Assembly: GCF_021390245.1 (NCBI RefSeq)
Contig: NZ_JAJUXH010000003.1
Coordinates: 248,001-312,000 of the forward strand
Source: Dyadobacter sp. CY323
GTDB lineage: Bacteria; Bacteroidota; Bacteroidia; Cytophagales; Spirosomataceae
Direction of reading: 5' to 3'
DNA: 64,000 nucleotides
Part shown: in pieces, positions 60,555-64,000 of the stretch
Layout of the letters: each line of letters opens with the position of its first letter
Position numbering within the stretch: position 1 is the first letter of the stretch
Position numbers and translations under genes: made by a program
Notes under the pieces: model-generated
The model's input: the letters and a program-made list of their open reading frames with translations, nothing else
What the model was told of the DNA's origin: nothing
Database searches by the model: none

Positions 60555-61666
60555 ATACCGGTAAAAAGAAAATCCTTTTTTTCACACCTTATGCTACCCG
60601 GACAGGATCAGAGATGATGCTGCTGTATATCCTGAAAAAAATTGACCGTTCCCGGTTCGACATCGGCATTGTAAGTTTTGCTAATGGTGAATTACTGAAC
60701 GAGTTTCCGGAAGATATCCCTGTATTTATCGCCCCAAAAAATTTCAATGTTCTTCAAAAAATTTCCTTTCATGTGGGGATGAACCCGACTTTAAGGTATC
60801 TGAGGAAGCTGGCAAAAGAGTTTAAAGCGGATTTCTGGTATGTAAACACTACCATGATCCCCGAAACAATCGTGGTAGCGAAAGAATTTTCGATCAAAGT
60901 GATCACACATTTCCACGAAATGCCTTTGACCTACCATTATCTGAGTGGAGCTGATTTTCGGAGTATCATTGATTATTCTCACTTGCTGATCGGCTGCTCC
61001 CAGGCAACATGTGAAGGAATCGAACGTGCCGGAGGAAAAAACGTCGGACTGCTTTATTCGTTTATCGACCATACTTTGGTCAAAAAAAATGAGAAAAGAA
61101 CAATGGAGTTGCGGGCCAGCCTGGGTATTCCGGAAGATGCGTTTGTGTGGGTATTATCCGGAATGACCTCAGAAAGAAAGGGTTTCGATCTGCTGCCCGA
61201 CATTGCGGATGAACTGGATGATCCCCGTGCACATTTGATCTGGGTAGGCGGCCGGATCGATGACGGGCTGGTTTATTATACAGAGCAGCGATGCAGGAAT
61301 TCGACTTCGGCTACGAAAATTCACCTTCCCGGAAAGCAAAAAGAAGATTATTATAATTACCTTAACATGGCAAACGGATTTTTGCTCACCTCCCGTCAGG
61401 ATCCGTTTCCATTGGTGATGATAGAAGCTGCGTTATTAGGTAAACCCATTGTTTCATTTCCTTCCGGAGGCGTTTCCGAATTTGTCAGAGAAGGGATGGG
61501 TGTTGTTACGAATGATCTGAGCGTGCAACAAATGGTGAAAGCCATGCGATTGATCATGAGCGGCGGAATTCCCACCGACAGTTCAAAAAGCATTGAAGTT
61601 GCAAGTCGGTTCAATGTGGAAAATGGGTATAATGAATGGATTAAATTAATTGACAAAGACGGTTAG
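60551..61666 (+). CDS. Glycosyltransferase, GT-B fold (GT4-like)
   Basis: 371 residues. N-terminal Rossmann part (KKILFFTPYATRTGSEMMLL, FDIGIVSFANGELLNEFPED) and a C-terminal GT4 half with VWVLSGMTSERKGFDLLPDI, then FLLTSRQDPFPLVMIEAALL and GKPIVSFPSGGVSEFV, equivalent to the E-x7-E donor-binding motif. It transfers a sugar from a nucleotide donor to a polysaccharide or lipid acceptor. The ATG overlaps the GT2 stop as ATGA, and the next gene begins one base after the stop. Confidence 0.9.
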   Translation: MNTGKKKILFFTPYATRTGSEMMLLYILKKIDRSRFDIGIVSFANGELLNEFPEDIPVFIAPKNFNVLQKISFHVGMNPTLRYLRKLAKEFKADFWYVNTTMIPETIVVAKEFSIKVITHFHEMPLTYHYLSGADFRSIIDYSHLLIGCSQATCEGIERAGGKNVGLLYSFIDHTLVKKNEKRTMELRASLGIPEDAFVWVLSGMTSERKGFDLLPDIADELDDPRAHLIWVGGRIDDGLVYYTEQRCRNSTSATKIHLPGKQKEDYYNYLNMANGFLLTSRQDPFPLVMIEAALLGKPIVSFPSGGVSEFVREGMGVVTNDLSVQQMVKAMRLIMSGGIPTDSSKSIEVASRFNVENGYNEWIKLIDKDG

Positions 61667-61667
61667 C

Positions 61668-64000
61668 ATGTTCAACTCTACGGCCTTTTTAGTTTCTGTT
61701 AAAAGAATCGCTTTCTTCATCAGCATCTGGATCATTGCTTCTCCCCATCTTCGCGCGCAAAATGGTCAGAAAACAACAGAAGTAGACACTCAGCGGTACC
61801 TGGCGCTCATGTTGCTGAACCTGACCGACCCGGACAACCGATGGCCGGAACCCGACCTGATCCGCAGCGCAGGCCAGTATGGAATGAATGCCGTATACAT
61901 TACAATCCCCTGGGACAAAGTCTATTACAGCTCGCCGACCGAGGCGCCGAAATGGGCCAAATATGATGAGCAGATCAAAATAGCCACGGATCTCGGCATG
62001 AAAGTCGCGCTCCGGATACACGTCGGCCGCCATAGTACCCGGATCAAAGGCTTCTGGGAAACCTCCGACAGCCAATTCAGCCACTCCGGAAAACCGATGC
62101 TTACAGGTTATCTGGATACTGCATTTGGATTTGACAATCAACCCATTACCAACAAAGCAATCGCATTTGTAAAAGAAACTGTAACCCGGTATAAATATCT
62201 CCAAACGGCCGGAAAGCTCATTTACGTTTCGGTAACTAATACAGGTACACAGGAAGGCGAATATTCAAGCAGCCTTATTGAAAATGACGGCAGAGAATTA
62301 CCGGCTGTATATGATTATTCCAAATCCATGGTCACCGGTTTCCGGGAATTCCTGAAATCGCATTATACCAAAATTGAACGGATTAACTATCTCTGGGGTG
62401 TGTCGATGAAGTCGTGGGAAGAGGCAATGCCGCCCTCAACACCCTGGGCTCCCGAAGAATCCTTCAAACAACGTTATGGCAAAGACTGGTATATCTATCG
62501 CCATATCGTGATGAAAAAATACATCGAGCAAATGATCGATGCGATTAAAAGCGTCGATCCGGCAATCAAATTCGTCGCTGATTACGGCTCTGTATTCGAC
62601 GCGATGTCGGTGACGAGAGGTACACTGGGTTTCAGGGATTTGAATAAAAAAGCGGACGGAATTAAGGTAAACGACAATTTTGACCATGACCACAGATGGT
62701 CGGTAGATATCCTTAAAAGTGATGCACCGCCCGGTTTCATAACAGCAAACGAGTTGTTTGTGAATGCCTTTGTCGACAATGCAGCACATGAAAAACACAT
62801 TAATGAAAACTTTTCCCAGGGAGCAAATGTAGTCGCGGTAGTAGTGTCATCGACCGAACAGATGGCACGTTCCGAGTCCTTTCTTCGCGGCGCATCCAAT
62901 AGCTGGCTACGCACTCCCATTCCACCCATCACATACACCGATACCGTAAGTTACCGGTTATCGGCCGCGGTGGAGAAAAAAGGTCCGGTTAATGTGATTT
63001 ATTCCGAGTGGGCCAAAAGAGCGTATGCAAATCCTGCAAGTCCAAAGCCCGTTCTGATCCGTCTGGAGGAAGATCTTCTTACCCCTGAATATTGGAAAGA
63101 TGCGGGTAACAATATGCCTTACGTCTTCCGCCCGGTTCCCATGCAGATCATTGCTGTGAACCGCGATTTCGTATACAAACTTCCAACTGATACATTTTCC
63201 GACGTCGACGGAACGATCGTCAGGATGGATGTAGCAGAATTGCCCGCGTGGCTCCGCTATGAAGGTGGCCAGCTGAGGGGCAGGCCGACCGCTTTGGGCG
63301 ATTACCGCATTACAGTGAAGGGAATTGACGATGAAGGCGGCTCTGCCGACGCATTTTTTACAATCCGGGTCGATACCAGAGAAAACGCAAATAAGCCGCC
63401 GACTGTCGATAGTAATTTTTCCAACCAGATGGTGGCGGTAAACAAGCCATTTACATTTGCAATACCGAACGGAGCTTTCAAGGACAGCGACGGGACGATC
63501 ACTAAGGTTGAAGCCAGCGGCCTTCCTGCCTGGCTGAAATTTGTAAACGGCTCGCTCACAGGAACGCCCTCTACATTAGGCGAATTCAGGATTATCCTAA
63601 AAGCCTATGATGATCTGAATGCGTTTGTCGAGACGTATTTTACGATAAAAGTCGTAGAGCCACAATTCCTGAATGCTCCGCCATTTGCCAGCAGCACATT
63701 GCCGGTAAAATATGCGCAGCTCGACATGCCATTCAATTACATTCTTCCGACCAATATTTTCGGTGATCCCGACGGTTACATTTCGTCGATCACCATTCAA
63801 AACCGTCCTGCATGGCTTGATTTTTCACTGAATGTATTTTCCGGAACACCAACTGTTGAAGGTGAATATCGACTGATTATCAGGGCTTATGACAATTCCG
63901 GGGCTTATGTGGAAGTACCGCTGGTACTGATCGTGCAAATTCCGGAACTTCACTTCGAACTTGTTCAGGGGGGCAGTAAGGTGGAGCAGCGCGTAATACG
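61668..64000 (+). CDS. Secreted GH42-like glycoside hydrolase with Ig-like repeats (partial, 3' end missing)
   Basis: Open from the ATG at 61668 to the window end, 777 residues visible. The signal peptide ends SPHLRAQ. Residues about 40-400 form a TIM-barrel region like GH42/GH35 beta-galactosidases (MLLNLTDPDNRWPEPDLIRS, MNAVYITIPWDKVYYSS, INYLWGVSMKSWEEAMPPST, MIDAIKSVDPAIKFVADYGS). Three or more dystroglycan-type Ig-like repeats follow (LPAWLRYEGGQLRGRPTALG, LPAWLKFVNGSLTGTPSTLG, RPAWLDFSLNVFSGTPTVEG). A C-terminal T9SS sorting domain would be expected beyond the edge. It starts one base after the GT4 stop, so it is in that operon. Confidence 0.85.
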   Translation, partial: MFNSTAFLVSVKRIAFFISIWIIASPHLRAQNGQKTTEVDTQRYLALMLLNLTDPDNRWPEPDLIRSAGQYGMNAVYITIPWDKVYYSSPTEAPKWAKYDEQIKIATDLGMKVALRIHVGRHSTRIKGFWETSDSQFSHSGKPMLTGYLDTAFGFDNQPITNKAIAFVKETVTRYKYLQTAGKLIYVSVTNTGTQEGEYSSSLIENDGRELPAVYDYSKSMVTGFREFLKSHYTKIERINYLWGVSMKSWEEAMPPSTPWAPEESFKQRYGKDWYIYRHIVMKKYIEQMIDAIKSVDPAIKFVADYGSVFDAMSVTRGTLGFRDLNKKADGIKVNDNFDHDHRWSVDILKSDAPPGFITANELFVNAFVDNAAHEKHINENFSQGANVVAVVVSSTEQMARSESFLRGASNSWLRTPIPPITYTDTVSYRLSAAVEKKGPVNVIYSEWAKRAYANPASPKPVLIRLEEDLLTPEYWKDAGNNMPYVFRPVPMQIIAVNRDFVYKLPTDTFSDVDGTIVRMDVAELPAWLRYEGGQLRGRPTALGDYRITVKGIDDEGGSADAFFTIRVDTRENANKPPTVDSNFSNQMVAVNKPFTFAIPNGAFKDSDGTITKVEASGLPAWLKFVNGSLTGTPSTLGEFRIILKAYDDLNAFVETYFTIKVVEPQFLNAPPFASSTLPVKYAQLDMPFNYILPTNIFGDPDGYISSITIQNRPAWLDFSLNVFSGTPTVEGEYRLIIRAYDNSGAYVEVPLVLIVQIPELHFELVQGGSKVEQRVI

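Noticed and set aside
62436-62938. Minus-strand ORFs of about 120 codons near the right edge
   Set aside because: They are shadows of the long plus-strand GH42-like gene that runs off the window end.

Overview
The window reads as a chromosomal segment of a Bacteroidota bacterium, most likely Cytophagales and close to Dyadobacter (organism name is inference). The supports are: a Bacteroidota-type (subtype iii) type VI secretion system (T6SS), a type IX secretion (T9SS) sorting domain, a TonB receptor/DUF4249 pair, a fused SecDF, Bacteroidota promoter elements of the form TTG-N19..22-TAnnTTTG, and few Shine-Dalgarno sequences.

Layout. 1-7130: a polymorphic-toxin locus on the minus strand. It holds a T9SS-type YD protein, an Rhs-core protein with a variable C-terminal tip, and the first codons of a probable immunity gene cut by the window edge. 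7306-11082: a Crp/Fnr regulator, L-2-hydroxyglutarate oxidase, and an accessory stretch of small ORFs that includes an apparently frameshifted gene, a REP-like element and a heptamer array. 11083-16245: amino-acid permease, secDF, and a small unknown.

16282-38780: a T6SS subtype iii locus, almost entirely on the minus strand. In order of transcription it runs: pseudo-receiver regulator, orphan LuxR-type HTH, tssK, tssO, clpV (tssH), a leaderless metzincin-type protease, two paralogous FN3-like lipoproteins, an exported protein, an OmpA-type protein, a second exported protein sharing a domain with the first, PAAR, tssB, tssC, three different tssD (Hcp) genes interleaved with vgrG, tssE, tssF and tssG. 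tssN alone is on the plus strand with its own promoter. I recognise tssB, C, D, E, F, G, H, I, K, N and O, but no convincing TssP, TssQ or TssR. The OmpA/lipoprotein/exported block sits where envelope components would be expected.

39087-64000: mostly conserved genes. They are a P1 peptidase, a DUF4249/TonB receptor operon, folK, rpmB, an OmpR/HK pair, an N-acetylglucosamine kinase, a cytochrome b5-like protein, thiL, a Y-x4-D repeat lipoprotein, a class IV aminotransferase, a polyprenyl synthase, a rhomboid protease, phosphatidylserine decarboxylase, secA, a PspC protein, a thiolase and two glycosyltransferases. The window ends inside a large GH42-like protein with Ig-like repeats.

The most unusual non-coding signal is a set of five intergenic arrays built from 7-bp or 10/18-bp units. 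Each has a left arm and a diverged reverse-complement right arm, and the right arm lies close to (2-42 nt from) the stop codon of a minus-strand gene. Three of the five are inside the T6SS locus. No rRNA, tRNA, CRISPR array or insertion sequence was seen.
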